Source: Ditylenchus dipsaci (taxonomy: Eukaryota > Nematoda > Chromadorea > Rhabditida > Anguinidae). From it: a stretch of 64,000 nt of DNA. Every line of letters begins with the position of its first letter. Position 1 is the first letter of the stretch. Of the stretch, positions 25,201 to 33,870 are shown piece after piece. A model generated the notes under the pieces. It searched no databases. It saw only the letters and a program-made list of their open reading frames with translations, and had not been told where the DNA came from. The DNA lies in contig SADC01000001.1 of NCBI GenBank assembly GCA_004194705.1, positions 496,001 to 560,000 on the forward strand. The letters are read 5' to 3'. The translations under genes and the position numbers were made by a program.

Positions 25201-26393
25201 AAATTATTGCATAAAAATGGTTTTTTTAGACACTCCCAAAAAAGTCGGTTTTTGGGGGGGTATATGACAGTAGGTCGATTTTCGGGGGGTAAGAAAGTAG
25301 CTTTTTTGGTATAAGCCAGTAGGCGTCAGTTTTTCTATATCGTTTCTATCATGTTTTAAGCATTTTCGCCAAAAATTATTTTTTCCGCAAAAATTTGCTT
25401 GGGGGACCAAGGGTCCCATTTCAGTCCTGAAAACTTTGACTACCTTGGTTCCCCCAAGGCAAAAATTTTTGCGAAAAAATAATTTTTTGGCGAAAATGCT
25501 TAAACAAGATAGAAACGTTATAGAAAAACTTTCAGGCTGTTATGAGAGAAAATTTTTTGACAATTTAAGTGCTAATGGTCCCCCCTGGTTTTGAGCTAAA
25601 TCTGGGACAGAAATGAGGAAATCTGGACAAAAAAAAGTTAATCTGGTACAAAAAAAGTGAATCTGGTACAAAAAAAGTGAATCTGTGACAAATCAAATCT
25701 GTGACAGAAAAAAGTGAATCTGGTACAAAAAAAGTGAATCTGTGACAAAAAAAAGTTTTGCCCCCTTTAAAGACAAAAGTGGCGACAGACGGACAGTCAG
25801 ACACATGCCAAATACTATTATAGAGATCGTTGATCAAGAAAACCGTTTTTGATTAAAAATAGACGTAAACACTGCAAAACGTCTCGGTATAACGAAGTTT
25901 AAATATTTGTAGTTGGCATACTTTTGTTATAGCAGACTTCCAATGTAACGAAACTCTCTTATAAAAACATTTTTGTCTGCTCCCGCCGACTTCCTTATAA
26001 CTAGAGTTGACTGTATACCAAAAAAGTTTATTGTGTCGAAAGAGTACGAAGTGTGATTCTAATATACATTAAATTCCAATCATTATTATCACAAACCAAC
26101 TTATCAATGTTAACTGTTTTAGTTTCTGTGCTGGTGGCTCCGTCTCCATTTACGTCTACTTTTATGCCATCTACTACTCTACTTCTTAAAACTAAGTCAG
26201 TTTGTTCTCCTTTCTCTATTTAAAAACCATATATAGCAAAAATTTCAGAATGTACGGATTATTCCAGACTCTTTACTTCGGCTACATGGGATTGTTCTCA
26301 ATTGGGTTGGGCCTGCTATGTGGCACTGTTGGCTATATCTCGGCAGCCGCATTCATCCACAAAATTTATTCAAGGATCAAGTTGATTAAATAG
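4283..26393 (+). CDS. TM9SF3: TM9SF3-like nonaspanin (5' end outside window)
   Basis: Multi-pass Golgi/endosomal membrane protein of the TM9 superfamily. Exons read by eye: 4283-4435, 4488-4617, 9165-9207, 9261-9384, 9841-9908, 9957-10045, 10098-10166, 10225-10268, 10941-11105, 11153-11311, 26123-26195, 26249-26393, stop TAG. All junctions are GT-AG and, except where noted, phases join. Diagnostic stretches are [89 protein letters not shown] and the C-terminal [14 protein letters not shown], matching the TM9SF3 subgroup from the luminal-domain end through all membrane segments. The N-terminal signal peptide and most of the luminal domain are not seen. Three frame breaks: a missing G near 4495, a missing T at 4529-4532, and a one-base excess (or two missing) near 26180-26190. 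The intron 11312-26122 is 14.8 kb of nested transposons. Confidence 0.93.
4618..5062. other. Intron sequence, nothing recognised
   Basis: Directly follows the TM9SF3 donor GAT/gtaagc. No inverted repeat or exon was found before the left end of host element copy B. Confidence 0.5.
5452..6312. mobile_element. Poly-C foldback element, duplication AAAAACGT
   Basis: Flanked by AAAAACGT at 5444-5451 and 6313-6320; copy A has one AAAAACGT near 2813. Ends GGCTTGAGTTCAGAATCC and GGATTCTGAACTGCAACC, followed inward by runs of seven to nine C/G. Arms are about 280 bp. Centre holds the GC-hairpin module at 5725-5960. Confidence 0.88.
5725..5960 (+). repeat. GC-hairpin module (family H)
   Basis: Starts GATGTTGAACATAG, contains GCATGCTTTTTCATGCATCC, then a strong GC stem AGCCCCCTGCGCCCC / GGGGCGCAGGGGGCT flanked by GTGCGCATCTCAACTCC and GTTAGAGATGCGCGCAC. 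It recurs as the core of many unrelated-looking elements in the window (6735-6960, 24830-25060, 30365-30600, 55310-55530, 57330-57560, part at 16191-16385). Confidence 0.8.
6363..7204. mobile_element. Second poly-C foldback element in copy B
   Basis: Lies between two pieces that are contiguous in copy A (ATATACTTGAAACCCC). Left end GGTCGCAGTATAGAATTACC then C9; right end GGGGGGATTTATACTCAAGC. Arms resemble those of 5452-6312 and carry the GC-hairpin module in reverse. Candidate imperfect duplication ACTTAAAA / GCTTGAAA, so edges may be off by a few bases. Confidence 0.7.
7244..7503. mobile_element. Short palindromic MITE
   Basis: Ends CGGCTCTCTCCTGTTATATC and the inverse; about 75-bp arms reading CCAAAACTGTTACATCTAAA. 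It interrupts a segment that is continuous in host copy A near 2855. No clear target duplication visible in the A-rich flank. Confidence 0.75.
7677..8787. mobile_element. Foldback element, duplication AAACATTA
   Basis: AAACATTA at 7669-7676 and 8788-8795; host copy A is uninterrupted at about 3027. Ends share TATCAACTCGCGAC. Arms diverged but alignable (TGACAATTTTTTTAACTTC against GAAGTTGAAAAAATCGTCG). No long ORF. A shorter relative with ATATCAACTCGTGA termini lies at about 36000-36335. Confidence 0.8.
9385..9840. other. TM9SF3 intron with GTCGAG-rich repeat
   Basis: Contains TAGAGTTGTCGAGTCGAGG followed by repeated TCGAG motifs at 9415-9500, resembling one end of the TAGGGTTG-type elements elsewhere; no matching right end found. 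Confidence 0.4.
10269..10940. other. TM9SF3 intron, no element recognised
   Basis: A 672-bp intron bounded by AAG/gtatat and ttttttcag. AT-rich, with no long inverted repeat noticed. Confidence 0.5.
11312..11779. other. Start of 14.8-kb TM9SF3 intron
   Basis: Has TAGGGTTGCTAATCTC near 11505, which looks like one end of a hAT-type element, but no partner end was found nearby. Nothing else recognised. Confidence 0.4.
12109..12885 (+). mobile_element. mariner/Tc1-like element with 180-bp inverted repeats
   Basis: TA on both sides; ends CAGGGTGATCCAACTTTTTT and the inverse. The two terminal repeats of about 180 bp (12109-12293, 12705-12885) keep CTCAGTTTGATTACTCTGAG. A transposase 3' remnant lies between them. 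Confidence 0.9.
12310..12654 (+). pseudogene. mariner-like transposase remnant
   Basis: DDE transposase C-terminal half read in shifting frames: FMHDGAPPH (second catalytic Asp), then [17 protein letters not shown] (third catalytic Asp), then [16 protein letters not shown] near the usual C-terminus. At least two frame changes, and the N-terminal DNA-binding region is absent, so it is not functional. Confidence 0.85.
12980..14292. mobile_element. TA-flanked element with CCGTATAACCTC ends
   Basis: TA at 12978-12979 and 14293-14294; ends CCGTATAACCTCTATTAATC and GGGGATTAAAAGGTTATACG. C-rich runs lie just inside each end (CCCACCCCCGAGGGGG). No convincing transposase; an open stretch at 13345-13527 is unrecognised. 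Interrupted by 13679-14096. Confidence 0.8.
13679..14096. mobile_element. hAT-type MITE, duplication GTCAAGTA
   Basis: GTCAAGTA at 13671-13678 and 14097-14104. Ends TAGGGTTGGCACTCAGTTAA and TTAACTGTGTGCCAACCCTA, arms about 200 bp, near-perfect hairpin centred on CGAAGACTC at about 13890. The YAGGGnTG end and 8-bp duplication fit hAT. Confidence 0.9.
14293..15940. other. Interior of the 5.5-kb element with tandem and direct repeats
   Basis: 14918-15006 holds about four and a half copies of a 20-bp unit (GCAAAGTAGAGACTAATAG). 15019-15122 holds about four diverged copies around GATTGAATCCAA. 15431-15473 and 15615-15660 are direct repeats (CTGAAAAAA..AACAAAAGAGAGAAGATA). Near 15670-15750 lies an isolated end AGATATACGGTA of the TA-flanked family. 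No gene recognised. Confidence 0.6.
15935..16678. mobile_element. Foldback element, arms about 170-200 bp
   Basis: Left AGTGCGGTTGCTCAAAAACG and right CGTTTTTGAGCAACCGCACT are inverse copies, continuing through TTCGACGTAATTCAATGTGA. The core carries a GC-hairpin module (16191-16385: CTACGCCCCCTCCGGGGGCG). Target duplication not certain. Confidence 0.75.
17459..17762. mobile_element. TTAA element with tRNA-like module
   Basis: Inverted ends around AAGGACCATACTTGTTGATG and CATCAACAAGTATGGTC, then TTAA at 17763-17766; left TTAA at 17455-17458. Inner arm text AATTTGGCAAATTCAAATGC. A second copy of the same family is at 48771-49114. The tRNA-like sequence sits between the arms. Confidence 0.75.
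17588..17646 (+). ncRNA. tRNA-like sequence (box A and box B)
   Basis: Box A-like TAGCTGAGTGG at about 17592 and box B-like GGTTCGATTCC about 35 nt further, in the tRNA order. The T stem is imperfect and no convincing acceptor stem is seen, so this is a degenerate tRNA or a tRNA-derived Pol III promoter, not a working tRNA gene. Confidence 0.5.
17823..19152 (+). mobile_element. PIF/Harbinger element, duplication TTA
   Basis: TTA at 17820-17822 and 19153-19155 (the TWA target of this superfamily). Ends TGGCTTGTTCACGTTGTTCG and the inverse; arms of about 200 bp include GAGTTAGAGTT repeats. Size 1.33 kb with one degenerate transposase. Confidence 0.92.
18115..18709 (+). pseudogene. PIF/Harbinger DDE transposase, frameshifted
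   Basis: DDE_Tnp_4-type nuclease fragments in order: [16 protein letters not shown] with YFNYKSYFS (first Asp), the DAGIFG stretch in another frame, [12 protein letters not shown] (second Asp) and [17 protein letters not shown] (the Glu). At least two frame changes between 18300 and 18450. The N-terminal region and the Myb-like accessory protein of the superfamily are not present. Confidence 0.9.
20618..20801 (+). repeat. 5' LTR
   Basis: Begins TGTTG and ends CAACA. Holds AATAAAGC near 20726 as a likely polyadenylation signal and a CTCTCTCTC run before the 3' end. Confidence 0.9.
20995..21760 (+). pseudogene. Gag-like region with two CCHC knuckles, frames broken
   Basis: A capsid-like stretch [12 protein letters not shown]...[15 protein letters not shown] is followed about 170 codons later by zinc-knuckle motifs [11 protein letters not shown] and [12 protein letters not shown] in adjacent frames. 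This is the order of a Ty3/gypsy Gag. Beyond 21800 the interior is CTGC-rich sequence with overlapping open frames but no conserved motif. Confidence 0.75.
23014..23194 (+). repeat. 3' LTR
   Basis: Matches the 5' LTR almost base for base with a few one-base length differences, again including AATAAAGC. Confidence 0.9.
23768..24135. mobile_element. TTAA element (array 1, unit 2) with tRNA-like arms
   Basis: Shares TTAA 23764-23767 with unit 1 and TTAA 24136-24139 with unit 3. Arms carry GAAGCCATTTAGGTTT and the inverse. Each arm also contains GCAGTGCGTAAG..GTTGCAGGTTCAATC, so the tRNA-like stretch is present twice, head to head. The centre is TTTGGCTTGTTTAGCC. Confidence 0.8.
24140..25766. 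mobile_element. TTAA element (array 1, unit 3), tandem-repeat arms
   Basis: TTAA at 24136-24139 and 25767-25770; ends AGGGGCAATACTTTTTTTGT and the inverse. Both arms hold five or more copies of a unit like GTACCAGATTCACTTTTTT or GTCACAGATTCACTTTTTT, then TTCTCTCATAACAGCCTG. A hAT-type element is inserted in the left arm. Confidence 0.85.
24366..25327. mobile_element. GCGCTACT-family element, duplication AGTTTTTC
   Basis: AGTTTTTC at 24358-24365 and 25328-25335. Ends GGCGCTACTGGCTTATACCC and the inverse with C8-C9 runs; interior includes GGGAGGGGAAGGGACAAAAC and the GC-hairpin module (24830-25060). The opposite arm of the host element keeps the empty site, confirming the edges. Confidence 0.92.
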
Positions 26394-26930
26394 ATTTTAA
26401 TAAATTTGTTCCTGCCATGAAATTTCGGTCATATTTCTCCTTGGTCCCTGAAGCTTTTTTTCCCAAATTTTATCCTAGCGAAAATGTGAAAAAAATTCTT
26501 TGAGGACCAATCAAAAATGACCGGTTTTCCTATATTCTTTATTTATTTTGTTTTCCTGCAATTTTTTCAATAATATTTGTTGTTATCGAACCATGTGAAC
26601 ACATCATGCTGAATAGGCTGCGAATCAAACGCCAACCTGTTTTTTTCGAATATATTTTTGGTGCGTAGCGTTTTCCCTCATTTTTTTTCATTTTCTGGCT
26701 ATTTTAGTTTTAGTGTTTTTATTTCGGCTGTTTCTGAACAACTTTTAAGACCCATGACTTATGACTGAGATAATGGCTAGGAAAGCAATTGGAAACGAAG
26801 CTAGCTTAAGGATGTTTCGGACATAGTTTGGGACACATGTCGTGCGCTGGCCTATGCCGCGCCTAAAAACTTCGCATAAGCTAAAAAAAATGTATGAAAA
26901 CAATCAAGAAAACACTATATTAAAAAGATG
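26394..26930. other. TM9SF3 3' flank
   Basis: Begins just after the stop codon; AATAAATTT at about 26400 is a possible polyadenylation signal within 20 bp of the stop. No further gene recognised. Confidence 0.4.
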
Positions 26931-27135
26931 GACGCTACTGGAATATACCCCTCATAAAAAATCTACTGGAATATACCCTCCCCATAATTTTTCGAGGGTA
27001 CCTAAAATCACCATTTTTGAAAAAAAAAGTTGTGCAAAAGCCCTTGTTAGTAATGCCAGGCCCTTAGCCTAACCCTAAGCCTACGGGCCTAAGCCAAAGC
27101 CTAAACTATTGGGTGGGGTATATTCCAGTAGCGCC
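26931..27135. mobile_element. Short GCGCTACT-family MITE
   Basis: Ends GACGCTACTGGAATATACCC and GGGTATATTCCAGTAGCGCC. Flanks AAAAGATG and GAAAAATG are an imperfect 8-bp duplication. The interior CTTAGCCTAACCCTAAGCC is shared with the copy in the CPSF4 intron. Confidence 0.75.
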
Positions 27136-27509
27136 GAAAAATGCTAGAATCCAAAAATAAAAGAGAAATAAAAGAAAATTGGGGAAATGAGTTTACGCCG
27201 TATTTTCACATCGTTGTTGTATATGATATTAGAAGTTTGTTGTGGTTTTATCTCCTTGTTGTGCTGATTTTTTGTAAATTTTTATTAAGTCAAGAAATGC
27301 TACTATAAACAAAGTGAAAGATCGCAGTGAAAGATTTGATGAGTGAAGTGAGTGGTTGTTTTCTCTGGTTGCACTTTAAAAATCAACATGTTCTCGTAGT
27401 GAAGCTCGAGTGGGTCGTTGAGCTTGTCCCTCCATCTGGTTTTTGAATGAACGCCATTGAGAAATCTAAAGTACTTTAAGGTTTTTATGAGTGATTGGTG
27501 TCTAAGTTA

Positions 27510-27756
27510 CCGTATTCTCTCTAATAAGCGCACCCTCTCTAATTAGCCCCCCCCCTAACTTCAAGTGCTCTGAAACCTCTGTTTTCATTAACTTTTTAAG
27601 CTCTGTAAAAAGTTCCCGCGAGGATTTTAAAAAATCTAACAGGCACTTTTACAGAGCTCAAAAAGTTAATGAAACCGAAGTTTCAGACCACTTAAAGTTT
27701 GAAAAAATTGCCACTCTCTAATAAGCTCCCCGGGGCGCTTATTAGAGAGAATACGG
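27510..27756. mobile_element. TA-flanked MITE with CCGTATTCTCTC ends
   Basis: TA on both sides; ends CCGTATTCTCTCTAATAAGC and the inverse. The interior is a hairpin around AAAGTTCCCGCGAGG. Same end motif as 28423-29108. Confidence 0.85.
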
Positions 27757-28422
27757 TATGTGTATTTTAATTTTTTTACATATCCTAGCAGCTTTACAGG
27801 ACTAATTCTACTACAGTTGTCTTCAATATAGGGAGCGACGAAAAATGTGCGCCAACTTTTTTCTCTGGTCGCAGTTTCGAATCCCAACCCCCACATATAG
27901 ATAGAGGAGATAACCTCATATTCGTGTTTCTCGAACCCGATTTCATGAAAAAAGTAGCGTGTTTCTTATTCTGAAAAAAAATTCGAACCACAGGCTGGTA
28001 TCATTGTTTTTAGTCAAATTGTGTGTGCGCGCATCTCAACGCCAAGCCCCCTGCGCAGGCTGCCTGAGAGTCGTCACTGCAACCCATAAGCTACGGAGCT
28101 GACTGGAAATTCAGGACCTAGCTTAACCTTTGTTTAATCCGAAAATCCAGAGATTTGCCAGAGTCAGCGACTGAGGGCGCCCCGATTTTCAAAAAAAAAC
28201 AGGGCAAAACATGTCCTGTTTCGTCAGGCTCTGACCTAGGCTGATTTCGCCTCGTTTTCTCGGAGAACAGGACAGTATTTGCCTCTCTGGGCTACAAAAT
28301 TTTCCTAAAACGGGCAAAATATGGGTAACACTTTACTTGACCCCCCCCCCAATCCTATAGAATAATTTATTTTTAGTTTCGATTTATTTATTCGAATTAA
28401 AATTTGTTACCGCACTCAAATA

Positions 28423-29108
28423 CCGTATTTTCTCTATTAAGCCCCCCCCCCCTCCCTAATAACTCCCCCTATTTCGACCCCATATCTCAGCCTAAGGAAA
28501 AATTTTTGTAAATCTGTTTTTTGCGTTTTCTTAATCACCACGATCTTAGTTGATTCCACTTTTTAGATTTCGGTCGGCATTAGGGTGGTGCGGTTACGGT
28601 TTATTTTTGGATCCGGTTTATTTTTTCTCAGACATTTTTATCAAAGATTTGACAGAAATTTTTACATTTTGCGGACCCCTAATACTAAAATTTCTTCTTC
28701 TTCAAAATAGGATATTAAACGTACAAAAAAATAAACAATAGTTGCACTAAAAACCCGGTTAACCGAAAAGAAATCGGAAAAAAAACCGACCGGTTTTTTT
28801 TAACCGTTTTTTTTTCCTGATTTCTTTCGGTTAACCGGGTTTTTTAGTGCAACTATTGTTTATTTTTTTGTACGTTTAATATCCTATTTGAGAAGAAGAG
28901 AAATTTTAGTATTAGGGGTCCGCAAAATGTAAAAATTTCTGTCAAATCTTTGATAAAAATGTCTGAGAAAAATAAACCGGATCCAAAATAAAACCGTAAC
29001 CGCACCACCCCTATCGGGCATCCGAAAATCTCAAAATCGAAATACTTTTTTTCCGATTTTTAAGGGTTGAAAAATAACTCCCCGGGGGACTTACTACAGA
29101 AAATACGG
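28423..29108. mobile_element. TA-flanked element, CCGTATTTTCTC ends
   Basis: TA at 28421-28422 and 29109-29110, ends CCGTATTTTCTCTATTAAGC and GACTTACTACAGAAAATACGG, inner C10 run. Contains a hAT-type MITE. Confidence 0.85.
28581..29013. mobile_element. hAT-type palindromic MITE
   Basis: Ends TAGGGTGGTGCGGTTACGG and the inverse; arms over 200 bp meet at ACCGACCGGTTTTTTTTAAC near 28790. Flanks TCGGCAT and TCGGGCAT are an 8-bp duplication with one G lost from the left copy. Confidence 0.85.
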
Positions 29109-29112
29109 TATA

Positions 29113-29493
29113 CCGGGTGCGAGAAAAGTTCTCGGACAAACTTTGAGCTCATTATTGAACGTAAAATGATTTCTATAAGAAAATTTCAAAACGCAGATTT
29201 TGTAGCTCTATTCATCCTCTTTCGAATAGTATTATAAAGTTTTATTAGATATTTTGGAAAAGCCATCTTTTGGCTACAAACACATGTGAGGTCATTTAAA
29301 GATGTTGATAGCCACTTTTATCACTTAATGGAAGTATACTTTTACGGCTACTTTTTGACATCGACAACTACTTCACTTCACATACATTTTTTGATTAGAG
29401 CTACAAAAACCTGCGTTTTGAAATTTCTTATAAAAATCAATTTACGTTCAATAACGAGCTCAAAGTTTGTCCGGGAACTTTTCTCGCACCCTG
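29113..29493. mobile_element. TA-flanked mariner-type MITE
   Basis: TA at 29111-29112 and 29494-29495, directly adjoining the TA of the previous element. Ends CCGGGTGCGAGAAAAGTTCT and the inverse, arms of about 150 bp with GAGCTCATTATTGAACGTAA. Confidence 0.85.
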
Positions 29494-29915
29494 TATAGTT
29501 GTGCGGTAACAAATTTTAATTCGGATAAAAAAAATCGAAACTAAAATAAATTATTCCATGGGATTCACGGCCCCTCGAAATTCGAAAACATAATCACTTT
29601 ACGATTTGTGCGCCAAATGCAAAAATTTAAATTTTGACTGAAAATTTGATACATTGAGCCCGACTCTGGGCAAGATTTGTAACTGTTGTTATTTCCATAT
29701 TTTCAATTAATTTTTTTCTTAAACGCTTCCTCACATCCAGAGCATTTGAATAAGCCATCACTCGTCCCAAAAACACTCGAAATGTGGAGATGTCAATGAA
29801 GTTTTCCAAAAATACGCCAAAAATCATCTGGGTGTGAAACTATAACTGATCTTACACTTGAATTTTCTTTGGAAACCTAATAAATGAGGCTAAGGTCTGA
29901 TAGAAGAGTGAATTT

Positions 29916-30888
29916 GGCGCTACTCGGTTATACCCCCCCCCCAAAAGTGCTACTCGGGAATACCCCCCCCCCCCAATCCTAGGAGCTACTCGGTTATACC
30001 CCCCCCCAAAAATCAAGATTTTTAGGAGTGGTCAAAACACATTTTTAAGCAATAATTTCGCCATAAAAGGACCAGAAAAGCAATTAAAATAGGGTTCAAG
30101 GGCTGTATTGGGAGGGGAAGGGACAAAACAGGGGCCACTTCTATAGTGCCTATAAGTACCAAAGAGTATTAATTCTCTTAGCGTTGAAAGTCACTTTCAA
30201 ACCCAGCCACTTGTGGTGCACGTAAAAGTATAAGCACTCGAAATGATCGTACCGATCAGCCGTGGATCCTGATGTTGTTGTTTAACTTTTGGATGGCTGA
30301 GCCTCTGGCTCGTAGCCTCAGGCTGGAAAATGGGGGAGACCCTTTCGGCCGAAAAATCAAAGATGTTGAACATAGTTTTAAATACTGGGGCCTACCGCAT
30401 AAATAACTCTGGTATGCATGTTTTTTCATGCATCCAGAGTCACTTTCGAGTGATTTGTGTCTAAGGTATGTGGGTGTGCGCATCTCAACTCCAAGCCCCC
30501 AAGCCCCCTGCGCCCCCGAAGGGGGCGCAGGGGGCTTGAGAGTTAGAGATGCGCGCACGCACTTACCTTAGACATGATTCCGAGAAGTACACTTGATCAT
30601 AAAATGCATATAAAGTCTATTTTTGCCACGGCCCGAGTTGAAAACATGATAAAGCAGCTAAAAAAAGTGGCCCCTGTATTATTCCCTTCCCCTCCCAATA
30701 CAGCCCATAATCCCTTTTAAATTGCTTTTCTGGACCTTTTATGGCGAAATTATTGCTTAAAAATGTGTTTTGACCACTCCTAAAAATCTTGATTTGGGGG
30801 GGGGGGTATAACCGAGTAGGTCCGATTTTTTGGGGGGGGGGGTATTCCCGAGTAGCTTTTTGGGGGGGGGGTATTACCGAGTAGCGTC
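29916..30888. mobile_element. GCGCTACT-family element, duplication GTGAATTT
   Basis: GTGAATTT at 29908-29915 and 30889-30896. Ends GGCGCTACTCGGTTATACCC and the inverse; the left end has C9-C12 runs. Colinear with 24366-25327, including the GC-hairpin module at 30365-30600. Confidence 0.93.
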
Positions 30889-30896
30889 GTGAATTT

Positions 30897-32683
30897 GCTA
30901 CATTTTTGTAGCAAAAATGTCCAAAAATACAAATTGCAGGTGTTCATACAAAAGTAAGACAAAAAAAACTCAAAACGTCTTATTTTACACGTAAAAATGC
31001 CAGTTGTTCGCTTTGATTTATTTCTAGTTTCTAAAATTTCAACTTTACAAAAATCAGCTCAACTTTTCTTGTAGCTGAATATCTGCGCTGTCGTTTGGTA
31101 TATAAATTATACTGAAAAGACCGTGGTTTTGCACTTTTCGTCCGTCGTTTGTGTGGTCAATCATTTTCGTATGTTTAGGTGGTTCAATGATCTGCACGAG
31201 ACATTTACTGTGGTAAAAAAGAGCAAATAGCGAAGCAATCTGTCACTCTGAGGTTATCAGAAGCAACAATGACTGCGAGGAAAGAAATAAGTGTTAGGAA
31301 AGTCGCCAAAGAAACAGCTTGTATCGGTAGGTTCGCGTGGTGTTTTATTTTGTTACAAATGTAATTTATCTATTCTAGCAGGCTTGTCCAGAGGAAGTAG
31401 AACAGTCAAAGCAAGCTCAGCATGAAGCCAAACCCATTCTATAAGAAAAAGTAAAAGAATCAGTCGTCACTCGGTCTAAATGCATTGTCTCTCTAAATCT
31501 CTGAGACAGCTGGTTCACAAAGGTCAGTTTTTGTGTGATTGATGCTTCGGACTCAGCTATCATCTAGTGTCACCATACTGCCACCACCTATATTTTATCC
31601 GTTGGTCTTTTAGATATTCACTAAGTCTGCAGTCTGCTGAAGTGTTTTGTCTATGGAAAGGACTGCTAAAAAAAGAAAAGATTGTCTCCATGAAGTGTGG
31701 AAGTGTAATGATGCAGATGAAAGGACTGGAGATACTGCTGAGGTCAGGTTTTCATGCCGAAGTGTCACCGTAAGTGCTGGTATGTGTTTATCTTTTGTTC
31801 ATCTCACATCGATTTCATATTTCCTTATCTTTTAAGAGCTCAAAGAAGTGAAAATGTTTTTATGACTTTTTGTTGGAAACTCTATTTTTGCTGAAAAAGA
31901 AACTTTTTAGTCAAAATTTTGCATGTCGCAGTCAAAATCATTAAAACTTGAGAAAATTTTAAAAAATTATTTTCAAAAACCTTGGCGTTTTGTTTACTTC
32001 AAAGTTTGAAGTTCAAACCGAAGGTAAATTTTAATTTTGAGGGACTGTGCATTGCACATCCAAAAACTGAAATATTGTTGTGATCGGTTAAAAAGCCTTA
32101 CACACGACTTTTTGAAAAAAACCGGAAATACGCCGCTATGGTAAAAGAATAAAATATTGGGGAAGACAACTGTATGGATTTTTCTTAGTTTTACATAAAA
32201 AATACCTCTGCCCATGAGCTCGTTATTGCAGAAAATGTCGAATTCATTGTACCTATGAAGCCATACTTAAAGAAGTTTACATGTTAATATGAATACCTTG
32301 TGATATCACTGAATATCAAATAGGCCAACAAACGTTTGATTGTGTTGACTGTGGTTAACCCTTAACTTTTTGAATTGGCTTTTCAATCCAATACTAATTT
32401 TCATGAAAAATACCTGATATACGAACATACGGCAATTTCACACTGCTTAACTTCCCCTCAGGCACCATGTGCACAAGGACTGCAGCATCCTTGCGACCTT
32501 GAATTCCAAAGCTTGGATGATTCCAAACCATAGCGAACTCAAAAAACCCACGATGGAAAGTGATTGGATCTTGATCTCCACTACAGCATTGGGATCCTCC
32601 AAATGATCCACTCCATTGTCTGAAATATCAAAGCAGAATAAAAACTAGTACTTGAGTACTAGTTTAACCACATGGAGATGTGT
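30897..32683. other. Intergenic, two weak gene-like stretches
   Basis: TATATAA at about 31098 is a TATA-like box. An ATG at 31269 opens MTARKEISVRKVAKETACI, then a possible 58-bp GT-AG intron; the product is not recognised and would be very short. An open reading from 31647 (MERTAKKRKDCLHEVWKC) is also unrecognised. On the minus strand 32450-32622 resembles an exon (own entry). Confidence 0.25.
32450..32622 (-). other. Possible conserved exon of unknown gene
   Basis: After a TTTCAG acceptor near 32623, minus-strand reading gives VEIKIQSLSIV and, after adding one T to a T6 run at about 32546-32551, GFFEFAMVWNHPSFG and GRKDAAVLVHMVPEGKL. Composition and the single-base frame break resemble the true exons of this window. 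I could not assign a family. It is not the RAWUL domain expected for the PCGF gene. Confidence 0.3.
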
Positions 32684-32887
32684 GCTAGTTTATACCAATA
32701 CCAACATTTTCGAAAGCGGTACCCAATACCAATACCGAAAATTGGTCCCAATATACCAATATATTGTTTGTCGGCAGCTCTAATGTGTACCCCTGCCTTC
32801 TGCCTTGAACTTCTATGCTTTTGCGGAGCAGGATTTCGTTCGAATTCATGGCACGATCAATTTACTCTTTTCTCCGACTAATTTTGA

Positions 32888-33126
32888 TTCTCTTAAAGGC
32901 CTGACCTCTTCCTACTCGGTGTCCCCGCCAATTCGAAAATTTTCCCTTGATCATTGGACTTCTGTACGGATTTTTCCGCCACGTTTATAACAAAACCAGG
33001 CCTGAAATCGAATTTTAGGCTTAGTTTGTTAGAACCTAGCGGAAAATCCGTACAGAAGTCCAATGATCAAGGGAAAATTTTTGAATTGGCGGGGGACCAC
33101 CGAGTAGGAAGAGGTCAGCCCTTTAA
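32888..33126. repeat. Hairpin of the CCGCCAATTC family
   Basis: Arms include GCCTGACCTCTTCCTACTCGG, CCCCGCCAATTC, GGACTTCTGTACGG and inverse copies, joined by AACAAAACCAGGCCTG. Related hairpins are the inner parts of the TTAA elements 41124-43627, 43632-43865 and 45388-45622, and of 58755-58986. Confidence 0.75.
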
Positions 33127-33311
33127 TAAGGAGTAAAATAAGTTATCATGAGTGGGGAGGGGGGGGGGTGTTTGTTGATTGTAAAATTTAGAGCTGCAGG
33201 CATTTCAAGTTGAGAAGTGAAAAATAGGTAGCACCTAATGACCGACCAACTTCAAATGGTTATTGCTCGGCTCCTAAAGTATCATTTCAAAAGAGTCCAG
33301 CTATTTTTTTT

Positions 33312-33870
33312 AAAAGGGACGTTTCACCTAAAATACGCAAATGCGTTATTTTAGGTGAAACGTTTCACCTACTTTACGCATTTGCGTATTTTAGGTGAAA
33401 CGTTCAAAAACAACAGGGGGACCAAGGCAGTTTTTTTTACGTTTTTTTCGAAAATTTTTAGATTGATTTTACAAAAGTCACGCAGCCTATCACATGAGTC
33501 ACACATCCTATCACACAGCCAATTGTTTCAAAAACAGGTTTAAGCATTTTGAAGGGTCAGCCGTTATCCCGGACCATGTACCCCCAAAGGGTCAGCCCTT
33601 ATCCCGGACCATGTACCCCCAAAGGGGCTTCCTATTGAATTAGGGTGCCTGTCGAAGGCAGGCAGGTAAAACCCAAAAGTTGTATCAATACTGATTTGAT
33701 ACAATACGATTTCGGTGTTTGGGGTGATTGTGGGTGGTTTGAGATGGTTCGGACACAATCTAAAAAATTTTCGAAAAAAAACGTAAAAAAACTGCCTTGG
33801 TCCCCCCTGTTGTTTTTAAACGTTTCACCTAAAATACGCATTTGCGTATTTTAGGTGAAACGTCCACGCA
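33312..33870. mobile_element. Foldback element with GGTGAAACGT palindromes
   Basis: Both ends hold repeats of ACGTTTCACCTAAAATACGC with palindromic cores CGCATTTGCG. The inner arms are AACAACAGGGGGACCAAGGC and the inverse. The loop contains TCAGCCnTTATCCCGGACCATGTACCCC twice in tandem (33557-33625). Confidence 0.75.

Larger units (their letters stand above)
28340..29570. mobile_element. Foldback element hosting three nested insertions
   Basis: Left arm ATAATTTATTTTTAGTTTCG...AAATTTGTTACCGCAC (about 28360-28418) is inverted at 29500-29562. Starts near TAACACTTTACTTGACC plus a C run, like 56953-57833. Between the arms lie 28423-29108 and 29113-29493. Outer edges uncertain. Confidence 0.6.
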
